From the NCBI GenBank assembly GCA_937944855.1, contig CALFAY010000030.1, positions 1 to 64,000 on the forward strand: a DNA stretch of 64,000 bases, written 5' to 3'. Source of the DNA: an uncultured Planctomycetota bacterium (GTDB taxonomy: Bacteria; Planctomycetota; Planctomycetia; Gemmatales; HRBIN36). Made by a program: the position numbers and the translations under genes. The first letter of the stretch is position 1; each line of letters opens with the position of its first letter. Below, piece by piece: positions 25,510 to 34,709 of this stretch. The notes under the pieces are model-generated. The model saw nothing but the letters and a program-made list of their open reading frames with translations, was not told where the DNA came from and did no database searches.

Positions 25510-26037
25510 ATGCGTGGCGTCGCAGGTTACGGGAGCGCGGGCCTGATCCTCGGCCTCTTGGCGACGGTGGTCGGTGCCGCGGACGAGAAGCCAGCTAAGC
25601 TCAGCCCACAGTTTGCCAATTACGTCCGTAGCTACTTCGAGCAGATGGACAAAAACAAAGATGGTTTTCTGGACCGGGAAGAGTTGGCCAAGACCTTCCG
25701 CGGTCCCCGAGCCAAGCCGGTCGGTGATCCGCCCATGAAAGGACTGGGCAAAGCCGACGACGAGGGCGAACCTGCCAACGATTCCGAAAAGCCGAACCCC
25801 CAGAAACCTTCGACCAAAGGCAAAGCCCAGAAGCCCTCACCGACCATGCCCGAAGATGAGTTCCTGAAGATGTGGGACTCCGACGGCGACATCAAGATCG
25901 GCTTGCACGAATTTGAGCGCTGGGGGGAGGTCTTCGAGAAGGAGATGAAGGAGGTCCAGAACTACCAGCAGCAGCTTCAGCGGAACTGGCGGCAGCAGAT
26001 GCAAAACGCCATGCAGCGGATGTGGCGACGCCGGTAG
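25510..26037 (+). CDS. Exported EF-hand protein
   Basis: 175 residues with a short signal peptide (MRGVAGYGSAGLILGLLATVVGA). The first EF-hand DKNKDGFLDREEL, near residues 47-59, has the full calcium-binding pattern. A second loop DSDGDIKIGLHEF (about 123-135) is one residue short or degenerate, so it may bind poorly. A Pro/Lys/Glu linker of about 55 residues separates them, and the C-terminus is a Gln/Arg/Met-rich helix (about 145-175). Planctomycetes encode many exported EF-hand proteins; their roles are not known. It is followed by a clear intrinsic terminator. Confidence 0.8.
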   Translation: MRGVAGYGSAGLILGLLATVVGAADEKPAKLSPQFANYVRSYFEQMDKNKDGFLDREELAKTFRGPRAKPVGDPPMKGLGKADDEGEPANDSEKPNPQKPSTKGKAQKPSPTMPEDEFLKMWDSDGDIKIGLHEFERWGEVFEKEMKEVQNYQQQLQRNWRQQMQNAMQRMWRRR

Positions 26038-26062
26038 TCCCGTGAAACCTCAGGCCGCAATT

Positions 26063-26085
26063 GCCCGGTTTCGACCGGGCTTTTT
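26063..26085 (+). terminator. Intrinsic terminator with UUCG tetraloop
   Basis: GCCCGGT (26063-26069) and ACCGGGC (26074-26080) make a perfect 7-bp stem closed by TTCG, then TTTTT at 26081-26085. It ends the EF-hand transcript. Confidence 0.85.
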
Positions 26086-26225
26086 GCTGCGCCCGGCTAT
26101 CGAGGGAAGCGGTGGTGTAAATCCGCAGGCGAATAAAGCGAAATCTTGATGAGAAAGCGTTTGCTTGCATCCTCGGCCAGTTTAACCCGGGAGATGCACA
26201 GGACCTCACGGGAGAGGAAATCGTG

Positions 26226-27155
26226 ATGGTTGCTCGATACTTCGTGGCAGCGATTCTCGCCGGTCTGCCTGTCCAATTTGCAGCAGCCCAGGAAAACGAC
26301 TCCGCAGAAAAGGGCAAGCCCATGCCTGTTCGATTCATCCGGGTCCAGCGAAACGGCCAAGGGATCCCCACGGCCCTGGAGACCGCCATCATCCGCTATG
26401 TGCGATCCCAAGAGCAAGGCCCGGTCGAGGTCGATCTCGTTGGCGTCATCCACGTCGGCGACCGGACCTATTACGAAAAGTTGAATGAGGAATTGCAGAA
26501 ATACGATGTGGTTCTGTACGAACTCGTGGCTCCGCAAGGAACACGGGTACCTCGGGTAGGAGCCAGACCGCTCAACAACCCGATCACGCTGCTGCACTTT
26601 GTTCTGAAGTCGGCCCTGAAACTCGACTTGCAGACCGAGCGCATCGACTACACGCGGGAAAATTTCGTTCACGCTGATTTGTCGCCGCAACAACTCCTGG
26701 AAGCCATGCGGGAGAGGGGACACGACCCGCTCAGTTTTTTCCTGAGCGTCCTGTTCGACCTGCTACGGCGAGGTCAGGCTTTACGCGACAAGCAACCCGC
26801 TTCCCGGGAACTTGATCCCATGGAGCTGTTGAGCCTGCTTTCCGATCCCGAAGCACCGCTGAAGATGAAACGGTTCATGGCGGAACAGATGGCCGATCAA
26901 GGCTCCGAAACCCTGGGGCCGACCCTGGACGCCCTGCTCATCGAGGATCGTAACGCAGCTTGCCTGAAGGTTCTCAAGGAGCAGCTGTCGAAGGGCCGCA
27001 AGCGCATCGCCATCTTTTACGGAGCCGCTCACATGCCGGATTTCGACCGCCGCCTCACCTCCGCGGAGTTCGGCATGGAGCGTAAAGACGATCGTTGGCT
27101 CATCGCCTGGGATCTTACCGACAAGAAAAAATCCGAAAAACAGGAGCGTGACTAG
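26226..27155 (+). CDS. TraB/Tiki (GumN)-like exported protein
   Basis: 309 residues from ATG 26226, with GGAGAGGA upstream (a GTG just before it is also in frame). An N-terminal signal peptide precedes the domain. The Tiki/TraB superfamily motifs appear in order: LVGVIHVGDRTYYEKLNEEL (GxxH type), YDVVLYELVAPQ, the IEDRNAACLKVLKEQL Arg motif and IAIFYGAAHMPDF with a conserved GAAH. Some eukaryotic Tiki proteins are metalloproteases, but bacterial members are mostly uncharacterised. Location is probably periplasmic. The gene stands alone after the terminator and is convergent with a TPR gene, with 21 bases between the stops. Confidence 0.75.
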   Translation: MVARYFVAAILAGLPVQFAAAQENDSAEKGKPMPVRFIRVQRNGQGIPTALETAIIRYVRSQEQGPVEVDLVGVIHVGDRTYYEKLNEELQKYDVVLYELVAPQGTRVPRVGARPLNNPITLLHFVLKSALKLDLQTERIDYTRENFVHADLSPQQLLEAMRERGHDPLSFFLSVLFDLLRRGQALRDKQPASRELDPMELLSLLSDPEAPLKMKRFMAEQMADQGSETLGPTLDALLIEDRNAACLKVLKEQLSKGRKRIAIFYGAAHMPDFDRRLTSAEFGMERKDDRWLIAWDLTDKKKSEKQERD

Positions 27156-27176
27156 TCCCTCAATCCGTCCACCAAC

Positions 27177-28838
27177 TCACGGATTGAGAGTTTCCTGACG
27201 TTCCAGGCGGACCAGGGCTTCCCGGGCGCCGGCATGTTCGGGATCGCAGGCCAGGGCCGCCACCAGCCACATCCGGGCCATGCCTGGTCGTCGCAACTGA
27301 ATCCAGATGGAGCCGATGGTGAAACGAACTTGGGCGTTCCACGGTTCGGCCTCGGCCTTGGCTGACAGTTCACTCAGTTTGAGCAGCGCATCGACGATGA
27401 TTTGACTGGCCTTCATGTGGTCTTCCCGCATGAAGAGGAAATACCGGTGCTTGGCCGCAGCCGCGGCGACCGGAACGGAGCCGACAAGTCCGGAGGTTCT
27501 TCCCACGGGGTCGAAGCCCTGGTTCAAAGCCTCCACGGCCAGGGCCTGAACGACCTCATCCTCCGCCTCGCGAGCCAGGGCGGCGTAGGCGGCCACGAGC
27601 TGATTGCGGCAACGATGATCGAACGGGTCGAAACGCCGACCCTGTTCGAGAACCAGCAAGCTCTCGTGAGGCCGTTCCTCGTGCAATAGGATCTTCCCCC
27701 GCATGGTCAACGCCGGGACCAGTTCGGGATCTTTGCGCAACGCCAGCTCCGTCAATTCCTTCGCCTTGGTCTTGTCCGCTTCCAGTTGCCACAAGCACTC
27801 CGCCCGAAGGACGAGGACATCCGGTTCGTCGGCGAATTCCGGCGGCATCTGGTTCAGTACGGCCAGAGCTTCCCGATGTTGCCCCAGTTCCGTGACCAGC
27901 ACTTCGGCCAATTCTCGAATCACCTCGGCTCGTGCGGCCGGACTCAGACGGCGTTCCAGGGCGGCGCGATAGCTGGCAATGGCCCGAGTGTTGTTGCGAA
28001 AATCCTTATGGATTGACCCGAGCATCCGGTGGGGGCGGCCGTCTTCGGGGTCCAGCCGGGCGACTTCTTCGAGATGGAAAATCGCTCGGCTCATGACGCC
28101 AGTATCGTAGTACAGCGAGGCCAGCAGACGATGGGCTTCGAGGTGATCGGGATTCTGATCGAGCACATAACGCAGCATGGCAGCCGCTCGCCGCAGTTCA
28201 CCAAGGCGGAAGAAGCAGTCGCCTCGCAAAAAAGCGGCCTCGTTGCGGAGCGGTCCTTCGCTGACGACCAGATTGAGTTCAAGGACGGCTTGGGTAAATG
28301 CGGCACGGACTCGCTCTTGAAGTTCGCTGCGCCGCCGTCCCGTCGGTCGGAGTACCGACCAAGGCGCGGAGGGTGTATTCCACCGCGCCGCGGCTTCCGC
28401 CCGGCAAGGGCTGGGAACCGCGGCCAAACAGCCGAAATCGACCAGGGCGAGCAGGTGTGCTTCGACTATTTCTTGGCGTGTTTCGACGAAGGCTTCGTCG
28501 AGAAGCCGTCGGCCTTGCAGAATGTGATGCTTGCCGAGAAGAAAATGCGCCTGCTCCGTGCTTCCCCGTGCCTGCAACATGCGGGCTAGGCGTTCCACCT
28601 CGCCACGGTCGGCTCCGTCCACGACGGCCAGCCCCCGACGAAACCATCGCTCCGGTGCCGTCAGATAGTGCCAGAGCCACAAACTCCCGCTGGCAAGAAC
28701 AAGCAACACGGCCAGTCCTGAAACAAGCCACTTGCGGTCGAGTCGCCAAACCTGGAACCCCGCCCGTGTCGGGATGAGCGGTTGCGGGCCGGTCGCTGCA
28801 TCCGGCGAAGTGCGAGCGGTCGTTTCCTCCACTCCCAT
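27177..28838 (-). CDS. Membrane-anchored TPR protein
   Basis: 553 residues from ATG 28838. A basic/Thr-rich N-terminus is followed by one membrane segment (LVSGLAVLLVLASGSLWLWHYL, about 40-62), so the bulk is outside the cytoplasm. The remainder is helical TPR, for example AAMLRYVLDQNPDHLEAHRL, AIFHLEEVARLDPEDGRPHR, AIASYRAALERRLSPA and MARMWLVAALACDPEHAGA. It resembles the TPR anchors of planctomycete stress or envelope systems, with no enzyme domain. Divergent from the conserved gene downstream of it at 28954. Confidence 0.8.
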   Translation of the reverse strand: MGVEETTARTSPDAATGPQPLIPTRAGFQVWRLDRKWLVSGLAVLLVLASGSLWLWHYLTAPERWFRRGLAVVDGADRGEVERLARMLQARGSTEQAHFLLGKHHILQGRRLLDEAFVETRQEIVEAHLLALVDFGCLAAVPSPCRAEAAARWNTPSAPWSVLRPTGRRRSELQERVRAAFTQAVLELNLVVSEGPLRNEAAFLRGDCFFRLGELRRAAAMLRYVLDQNPDHLEAHRLLASLYYDTGVMSRAIFHLEEVARLDPEDGRPHRMLGSIHKDFRNNTRAIASYRAALERRLSPAARAEVIRELAEVLVTELGQHREALAVLNQMPPEFADEPDVLVLRAECLWQLEADKTKAKELTELALRKDPELVPALTMRGKILLHEERPHESLLVLEQGRRFDPFDHRCRNQLVAAYAALAREAEDEVVQALAVEALNQGFDPVGRTSGLVGSVPVAAAAAKHRYFLFMREDHMKASQIIVDALLKLSELSAKAEAEPWNAQVRFTIGSIWIQLRRPGMARMWLVAALACDPEHAGAREALVRLERQETLNP

Positions 28839-28953
28839 GATGCCTTTTCCACGCTTGGGTCTTGTTCTGGTTCCTTGAACCGTCATAATCGCAGATCAGC
28901 ACACGAGTCGCAACCTCGACTCCCAGATTGAGCAAGCTATTCAGGGGGGAGCC

Positions 28954-30135
28954 ATGAATCAGCGCAAGCGTGTCGCCGCGATTGTCACCGAGTACCGCCG
29001 CTTCTCCCATGCCGATGTCATTGTGGGCAAGATTCTCGAGGGATATGAGCACGACGGCGGAGCGAAGCCGGATCTCCAGGTCGTGTCCATGTACGTCGAT
29101 CAGTATCCCGAAAAGGATATGAGCCGCGATTTGGCCCGGAAGCATGGCTTCCGCATCACGCCGACCATCGCTGAGGCCCTGACGCTCGGCGGCGAACGTT
29201 TGGCCGTGGACGGCGTGCTGAGCATCGGGGAGCACGGCAAATACCCGCAGAACGATAAGGAACAAACGCTCTACCCCCGCCGACGCTTCTTCGAGGAGAT
29301 CGTCAAGACCTTCGAGCAGTGCAAGCAGGTCGTGCCGGTCTTCAATGACAAACATCTGGCGGCGGTCTGGGACGACGCCAAGTGGATGTATGACAAGGCC
29401 CGCGAACTCTTTATCCCGTTCATGGCCGGTTCGTCGCTGCCCGTCACCTGGCGGGTTCCGCCGTTGACGCTCCCCAAGAACTGCCGCATCGAAGAGGCGC
29501 TGGCCCTCGGCTACGGGCCGACGGAAGGCTACGGCTTCCATACGCTCGAGGTCTTGCAATGCATGGTCGAACGACGGCGTGGCGGCGAAACAGGCGTCAA
29601 ACGGGTCCAATACCTTCCTCATGATTCCATGTGGAAACCGTTCGACGAGGGCCGACTTAGCCGCGAACTTCTCGAAGCCGGGCTGGAACGCATTCCTGCT
29701 CGGATCCCCGGCGACTATCGCCAAATGTGTTCCCGGGACAGGACCGCAGGAGTCTTCATCGTCGAATACCGAGACGGCTTACGCGGAGCAGCGGTCATGC
29801 TCAACGGCTGCGTCGCCGAGGGGAAATCCGGCGCATTTGCCTTCGCTGCCAAACTGGCCGATGAGCCGAGGCCGATGACCACGCATTTCCACCTGCAAAG
29901 CGAATGGCCCTTCGGACACTTCGGCTATCTGGTCCGGGCCATTCAACACATGATCCAGACCAATCACCCAGCCTACCCCGTAGAGCGGACGCTGCTGACG
30001 ACCGGCATCCTCGACGCCGGCATGACCAGCCGCCATCAGCAGGCCAGGGTCATCGACACGCCGCACCTCGACATCCGCTACGAAGGCTCGGATTGGCCTT
30101 TCGCCCCGGCACCGCCACCGCCGCCGCGTCCGTAG
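28954..30135 (+). CDS. Conserved planctomycete protein, function unknown
   Basis: 393 residues starting MNQRKRVAAIVTEYRRFSHADVI. No signal peptide. The first 100 residues suggest a Rossmann-like fold (VAAIVTEY, DLQVVSMYVDQYP, VDGVLSIGEHGKY), and HGKYPQNDKEQTLYPRRRFFEEI is a striking conserved-looking block. The middle has GPTEGYGFHTLEVLQCMVERR, and the end is proline-rich. I recall planctomycete proteins of this kind annotated as hypothetical, sometimes next to DUF1501 or oxidoreductase genes. The possible relation to Gfo/Idh-type oxidoreductases is only a guess. Neighbours are unhelpful. Confidence 0.65.
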   Translation: MNQRKRVAAIVTEYRRFSHADVIVGKILEGYEHDGGAKPDLQVVSMYVDQYPEKDMSRDLARKHGFRITPTIAEALTLGGERLAVDGVLSIGEHGKYPQNDKEQTLYPRRRFFEEIVKTFEQCKQVVPVFNDKHLAAVWDDAKWMYDKARELFIPFMAGSSLPVTWRVPPLTLPKNCRIEEALALGYGPTEGYGFHTLEVLQCMVERRRGGETGVKRVQYLPHDSMWKPFDEGRLSRELLEAGLERIPARIPGDYRQMCSRDRTAGVFIVEYRDGLRGAAVMLNGCVAEGKSGAFAFAAKLADEPRPMTTHFHLQSEWPFGHFGYLVRAIQHMIQTNHPAYPVERTLLTTGILDAGMTSRHQQARVIDTPHLDIRYEGSDWPFAPAPPPPPRP

Positions 30136-30215
30136 GCCGTTGGCGGGCGGAAGATCAAGCACGGATGTGCCACAACAGCAGGTGGATGCTTCACTGACCG
30201 CGGAGAAATCTACCC

Positions 30216-30698
30216 ATGAACAGCTTGTGGATTGCCTTAGGAATCGGCGGGAGTCTCCTACTGTTTGTGATTGTCTGGGTCGGCATTGCTGTAGCGGTCA
30301 GCCATTTCGGGGGCTGGAAATCCTTGGCCAATCGCTATGAAGCCCATCAGCCTTTCTACGGCACCTGCTGGAACTGGCAGACCATTGTCCTTGGCGAACA
30401 CTCGCAGTACGGCAACTGCATGAAGGTGGGGGCCGACCAGGACGGCTTGTACCTGGTACCCAATTTCTTGTTCCGCTTTGCTCATCCGCCGTTGTTTATT
30501 CCGTGGAGCGACATCAAGGCTCAGTGGCGGGAAAAGTCGATGCTCGGCATTCCGCTTCGTTACGTCGAGATTCATTTGACCCCGGAACCGAACCTGAAAA
30601 TCGCTTTGGAACAACGATTGGCCGAGAAGATCCAAGCCGAACTGCTTCATCTTCATGCCTCCGACAAGCTGAAGATACAAGATTCGACCACTGCCTGA
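30216..30698 (+). CDS. Single-pass membrane protein, unknown
   Basis: 160 residues with an N-terminal membrane segment (LWIALGIGGSLLLFVIVWVGIAVAV, about 4-28). The rest is a soluble beta-rich domain containing GLYLVPNFLFRFAHPPLFIPWSDIKAQW, a pattern that reads like a membrane-proximal PH-like or DUF domain in which a Phe-Ile-Pro-Trp strand precedes a Lys/Trp/Glu-rich helix. No catalytic motif. It follows the 28954 gene by 80 bases and precedes the TIGR03000 gene. Function unknown. Confidence 0.6.
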   Translation: MNSLWIALGIGGSLLLFVIVWVGIAVAVSHFGGWKSLANRYEAHQPFYGTCWNWQTIVLGEHSQYGNCMKVGADQDGLYLVPNFLFRFAHPPLFIPWSDIKAQWREKSMLGIPLRYVEIHLTPEPNLKIALEQRLAEKIQAELLHLHASDKLKIQDSTTA

Positions 30699-30838
30699 GC
30701 GAGGCTGAAGCTTTCTCGGCCCGAACGCTGATCAAATCCGCTTGTGTTCGCCCGGACAAGGGCTAGGATGAATTCAGGGGACACGGCCGCGGGCCGCTGT
30801 CGATTCTGTGGTCCCAGCGAACAAGAGGGAGGACAGCC

Positions 30839-31534
30839 ATGAAACGCCTGCTCACCGTGGTGCTGCTCAGTCTGACGGTCTGGCTGGCCCATGTCGGCGA
30901 GGCCGACGCCTGTCGTTTCCGCTGGTCCTTCGGCTTCTGGTACGGATCCTGGTGCGGTCCCTACTGGGGCGGCTGGTACCCGGTCTATTCCTACTGGGGC
31001 TGGGGACCGTACTGGGGCTACTCGCCGTGGTACTGTCCGGTCTATTACCGTGTCGCTCCGGTGATTTATCCGACCGGCTACAGTGTGGTCGTGCCGCTGG
31101 CGTCGCAGCAGCCCGACCGCGCCGCTCCGGGCGGGTTGGCTCGGCGGCCTGAAGAAGCCCTGGCCTCGGCCTCACGCTCGGAACGCATTCCGAACCGAGC
31201 CGCGGTTTCCGCTCCCACGATTCTGACAAGTTCCGGCTCGCCCAAACCCGCCTCTGGCATTCGCGCGAATCGAGCCAAGGTGGTCGTCCATCTGCCCAGC
31301 GATGCGAAGTTCTACGTCGAGGATCGCTTGGTGAAGACCGAGAACGGTCGCCGGGAGTTCCTGACGCCGATCCTGGAACCGGGAGCGAATTACCGCTACA
31401 CGTTCAAAGTCGAAGTCGAGCGGGACGGCAAGACGGTTGTTCAGACCAAAGAGGCCCGCGTCCGCGCCGGGCAGGAGACGGTGGTTCACTTCGAGCTGCC
31501 GGAACCGACGGTGCGGGTCGCCTCTTCCAAGTAA
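30839..31534 (+). CDS. TIGR03000 family exported protein
   Basis: 231 residues with a signal peptide (MKRLLTVVLLSLTVWLAHVGEA). Residues about 25-75 are extremely rich in Trp, Tyr, Gly and Pro. The C-terminal 75 residues (KVVVHLPSDAKFYVEDRLVKTENGRREFLTP... followed by [33 protein letters not shown]) match TIGR03000, a beta domain largely restricted to planctomycetes. It is probably a cell-surface or periplasmic protein. GGGAGGA precedes ATG 30839. Its 3' end overlaps by 49 bases the convergent hydrogenase maturation protease, which is unusually tight for unrelated genes. Confidence 0.8.
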   Translation: MKRLLTVVLLSLTVWLAHVGEADACRFRWSFGFWYGSWCGPYWGGWYPVYSYWGWGPYWGYSPWYCPVYYRVAPVIYPTGYSVVVPLASQQPDRAAPGGLARRPEEALASASRSERIPNRAAVSAPTILTSSGSPKPASGIRANRAKVVVHLPSDAKFYVEDRLVKTENGRREFLTPILEPGANYRYTFKVEVERDGKTVVQTKEARVRAGQETVVHFELPEPTVRVASSK

Positions 31535-32004
31535 CGACTTGTGGTTGTTTCCGAGGCGAAGAGGGACTCGATGAGCCGAACAGCCTCGTCCACGAGTTCA
31601 CCATCGCTTGCCTGACCAAATCCGAAATCGTGAGCCGGGAGCGTCACCAGCCATGCTTGGGGGATGCTCCCGGTGGTTATTTGCATCAGGGCCAACAAGC
31701 CCTGCGGACTCCACAGATGGCTGAAAGGCTGAGGATCGCTGTCAGGTTTTAGCGGCCGGACAGCGACATGCTCGGCAGAAACATCGGCATCCACGAAGAT
31801 GACCCGTTCGCAGTCCCAAATCTGGTGCGTCAGTTCCGGCGTCAGTTGGTGAACCGACAGAATTCGCACTTCGGGACGCACCTTGATTCTCAACTGTTCC
31901 ACCACCCGACGGCCCAGCGCGTCGTCTCCGCCGAGGTCGTTGCCGATGCCGATGACAAGCCAACGCAGCCTTCCGTAATCGGATTCAGTTCTGGGCCAAG
32001 TCAC
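31486..32004 (-). CDS. hoxW: [NiFe]-hydrogenase maturation protease
   Basis: 172 residues from GTG 32004, whose last bases overlap the HoxH stop (GTGA). Homologues start near [24 protein letters not shown], and FVDADVS corresponds to the family's Asp-containing nickel-binding loop; LPAHDFGFG is the third expected motif. It would clip the C-terminal extension of HoxH after nickel insertion. It is the last gene of the hox operon. Confidence 0.85.
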   Translation of the reverse strand: MTWPRTESDYGRLRWLVIGIGNDLGGDDALGRRVVEQLRIKVRPEVRILSVHQLTPELTHQIWDCERVIFVDADVSAEHVAVRPLKPDSDPQPFSHLWSPQGLLALMQITTGSIPQAWLVTLPAHDFGFGQASDGELVDEAVRLIESLFASETTTSRYLEEATRTVGSGSSK

Positions 32005-33434
32005 GTTCCCGCCTTTCGTCGCAGAGTCGTGAGCAGCTCGCCATGCCGATTCCGCAGCTCGATCACTAGCGGCATCTGTCCCAGAGCATGGGTCGAGCAA
32101 CTGAGACACGGATCGAACGCCCGAATGCCTGCTTCTATGCGATTAAAGACGCCTTCGGGGATGTCCGGCCCGCGAATCCAGTGCCTGGCAATCTGAGCCA
32201 CGGTACGGTTCATGGCCAGGTTGTTCTGACCCGTCGCAATCAGGAGGTTCACTTTCTGAATCAAGCCGTCTTCGTTGACCAGATAGTGATGGAACAGTGT
32301 TCCCCGCGGAGCCTCGCTGCAACCGACTCCTTCCAACTGATTGATCCCGGCCCGGGCACGATAGCGGAGCGATAGCACGTCGGGATCGTCGAGCAAGCGG
32401 CCGATGCGTTCCAGACTCGTCAGAATCTCGATAAGCCTGGCGTAGTGATAGTAGAACGACGACACCGCCACCCCGCCGACCCGCTGCCGATACTCGCTTA
32501 GTTCCCGGTCGGCCAAGGGCGTATCAAGCCGACTGCAAATGTTCAGCCGCGCCAACGGACCAACCCGATAAATGCCGTCGGGATAGCCGAGCGGCTGGTA
32601 GTACGGCGATTTGAGATAGGACCAGGACTCGACCGCTTCGCCGAGAAACTCCTGATAGCGGGCCGGATCCAGGCCGTCAGCCACAATCTTGCCCGTGCTG
32701 TCGGTGACGCGGAGCAGCCCGTCGTAATGTTCCCAGACGCCGTCAGGACCGACCAACCCGAGGAAAAGCGACGGGAAATTGCCGAACGAAGCCGCCTCTT
32801 CGGGATACCTGTCGAGCAGTCCCTTCATCAAACCCAAGGCTCGCTGGACGGTGTCGAGCGCTTCGGGCAACCGGCTCTGGAGATAACTTCGACGTTCCGG
32901 GCTGAGCGGTCCCCGAACGCCGCCGGGAGCCACCCAGGCCGGATGAATCTTCTGTCCGCCCAGTGCTTCGATGATCTCTTGCCCGAATTGCCGCAGGCGA
33001 ATGCCGCCGCGGGCCGTCTCCGGATCGGCAGATGCCAGGCCGAAGATGTTCCGCTTGGTCGGGTCGCTGTCGAAACCCAGCAGCAGGTCCGGGGCGCTGA
33101 GATGGAAGAAGCTCAGGGCGTGCGATTGGACGATCTGAGCGAGGTTCAGGAGTCGGCGGAGCTTGACGGCAGCGGGGGGAATGCTGACGGCAAGGATGCG
33201 GTCCGCTGCCTTCACCGACGCCAGGAGGTGGCTGACCGGACAAATGCCGCAGACACGGGCCGTGATCCCGGCCATTTCCGCCAGCGGTCGGCCCTCGCAG
33301 AACTTCTCGAAGCCGCGATACTCGGCCACATGAAACCAGGCATCGGCGACGCTGCCGCAGTCGTCGAGAAAAACACTGATCTTGGCGTGGCCTTCGATCC
33401 GCGTCACGGGGTCGATGACGATGCGCCGGGTCAT
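32001..33434 (-). CDS. hoxH: [NiFe]-hydrogenase large subunit HoxH
   Basis: 477 residues. The N-terminal nickel-binding pair is [10 protein letters not shown] (residues around 62) and the C-terminal pair is DPCLSCSTH, followed by a 28-residue extension ([16 protein letters not shown] onward) that the protease should remove. RIEGHAKI and the arrangement of motifs place it in the group 3 NAD(P)-linked enzymes. It oxidises H2 or reduces protons at the NiFe(CN)2CO centre. GGGAGG lies eight bases before ATG 33434. The small subunit is upstream, 28 bases away, and the maturation protease overlaps downstream. Confidence 0.95.
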   Translation of the reverse strand: MTRRIVIDPVTRIEGHAKISVFLDDCGSVADAWFHVAEYRGFEKFCEGRPLAEMAGITARVCGICPVSHLLASVKAADRILAVSIPPAAVKLRRLLNLAQIVQSHALSFFHLSAPDLLLGFDSDPTKRNIFGLASADPETARGGIRLRQFGQEIIEALGGQKIHPAWVAPGGVRGPLSPERRSYLQSRLPEALDTVQRALGLMKGLLDRYPEEAASFGNFPSLFLGLVGPDGVWEHYDGLLRVTDSTGKIVADGLDPARYQEFLGEAVESWSYLKSPYYQPLGYPDGIYRVGPLARLNICSRLDTPLADRELSEYRQRVGGVAVSSFYYHYARLIEILTSLERIGRLLDDPDVLSLRYRARAGINQLEGVGCSEAPRGTLFHHYLVNEDGLIQKVNLLIATGQNNLAMNRTVAQIARHWIRGPDIPEGVFNRIEAGIRAFDPCLSCSTHALGQMPLVIELRNRHGELLTTLRRKAGT

Positions 33435-33462
33435 GCGTTTGCCTCCCGGGAATTCGGTCGCG

Positions 33463-34005
33463 TCATCCGAAGCGGATGTCGTCGCCTTCCAGATGCGGTT
33501 GTTTGCCTTCGATCAGGGCCGAAAGGACCTGGCGAATCCGCGGCGCGGGCGGAGGACAGCCGGGGATGAAAAAGTCCACCGGGATTGCCTCGTGCAACGG
33601 TGTGACGCGATCAAGCAAGATTGGCAGATGCCCCGGGTCAGAGGGCCAGCCGGGGTTGTGCGTTGCTAGCTGGATGTAGCCGCGGTCCAGCACTTCGTGC
33701 GCCCCGCCGAAGCAGTTCCGCATGGCCGTCACGTTGCCCGTCACGGCGCAATCGCCAAAGGAGATCACCCAGCGGGACCGCTGGCGAATCTGGCGGGCGA
33801 GTTGCAGGTGGTCTTCATTGGCCACCGCGCCTTCGACCAGGGTCGCGTCCACGTTCTCGGGAAACTCTTTGGCATCAACAAAGGGGCTGTACACGATGTT
33901 GGCCCAACGGGCTAGCTCGATCAGCCATTCGTCCATGTCGAGGAACGACATATGGCAGCCGGAGCATCCGCCCAGCCAGACCGTTGCCAGTCTCAGACGA
34001 GCCAT
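33463..34005 (-). CDS. hoxY: [NiFe]-hydrogenase small subunit HoxY
   Basis: 180 residues from ATG 34005 ([23 protein letters not shown]), with GGGAGAA upstream. The first Cys pair (GGCSGCH) and later cysteines in FGDCAVTGN and [12 protein letters not shown] bind the proximal [4Fe-4S] cluster that passes electrons from HoxH to the diaphorase. It is the short type without the extra clusters of membrane-bound uptake hydrogenases. It overlaps the HoxU stop by 13 bases. Confidence 0.93.
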   Translation of the reverse strand: MARLRLATVWLGGCSGCHMSFLDMDEWLIELARWANIVYSPFVDAKEFPENVDATLVEGAVANEDHLQLARQIRQRSRWVISFGDCAVTGNVTAMRNCFGGAHEVLDRGYIQLATHNPGWPSDPGHLPILLDRVTPLHEAIPVDFFIPGCPPPAPRIRQVLSALIEGKQPHLEGDDIRFG

Positions 34006-34709
34006 TCCCGTTTCTCCCGGGCCGTCAACAGAAAACGAAGCCGTTGCCGATCCTTCTCCATCTCCGCCACCGTCGAACCCTGCCGGAAAACCGCCCCCGT
34101 CGGGCAGGCCTGAACGCACTTGCCGCAGGAGGTACACGTCGGCGAGTCGCCCCAGGGCTGATTGAGATCGCTGATGATCCGGGCGTTGGTTCCCCGACCG
34201 GACACGTCCCAGGTATGGACGCCTTCAATTTCGTCGCAAATGCGGACGCAGCGGGTGCACAAAATGCAGCGGTTGTGGTCGATGCCGAACAATTCATGGG
34301 AAACATCGACAGGCAGATGCGGATGCAGATACTCGAACCGTACATGGTCCACGCCGAGTTTGACCGCCAGATCCTGCAATTCGCAGTGATGATTGGCCAC
34401 GCACACGGAGCAGACGTGGTTCCGTTCTGTGAGCAGCAGTTCGATAATCATCCGGCGATACTCGCGGAGTTTCGGGGTCTCCGTGCGGACGACCATCTCC
34501 TCGGCGACTTGCGTGACGCAGGCCGCTTGCAGCCGACCAGCGGGACCGACTTCAACCAGACACAATCGGCAGGCCCCGACCGTGGACAGCCCGTCGAGCT
34601 GGCAGAGCGTCGGGATGTCGATGCCGTTCTCCCGTGCCGCCTGAAGGATGGTCGCACCTTCCGGGGAGCTTACCAGTTTGTCATTGATCGTCAGGGTGCG
34701 GACCGCCAT
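33993..34709 (-). CDS. hoxU: Diaphorase ferredoxin-like subunit HoxU
   Basis: 238 residues. A plant-type [2Fe-2S] domain ([20 protein letters not shown]) is followed by the His/Cys cluster motif [13 protein letters not shown] and two [4Fe-4S] motifs, [13 protein letters not shown] and [16 protein letters not shown]. This is the electron wire between the FMN of HoxF and HoxY. GGGGAGAA precedes the ATG at 34709. The 3' end overlaps HoxY. Confidence 0.95.
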   Translation of the reverse strand: MAVRTLTINDKLVSSPEGATILQAARENGIDIPTLCQLDGLSTVGACRLCLVEVGPAGRLQAACVTQVAEEMVVRTETPKLREYRRMIIELLLTERNHVCSVCVANHHCELQDLAVKLGVDHVRFEYLHPHLPVDVSHELFGIDHNRCILCTRCVRICDEIEGVHTWDVSGRGTNARIISDLNQPWGDSPTCTSCGKCVQACPTGAVFRQGSTVAEMEKDRQRLRFLLTAREKREWLV

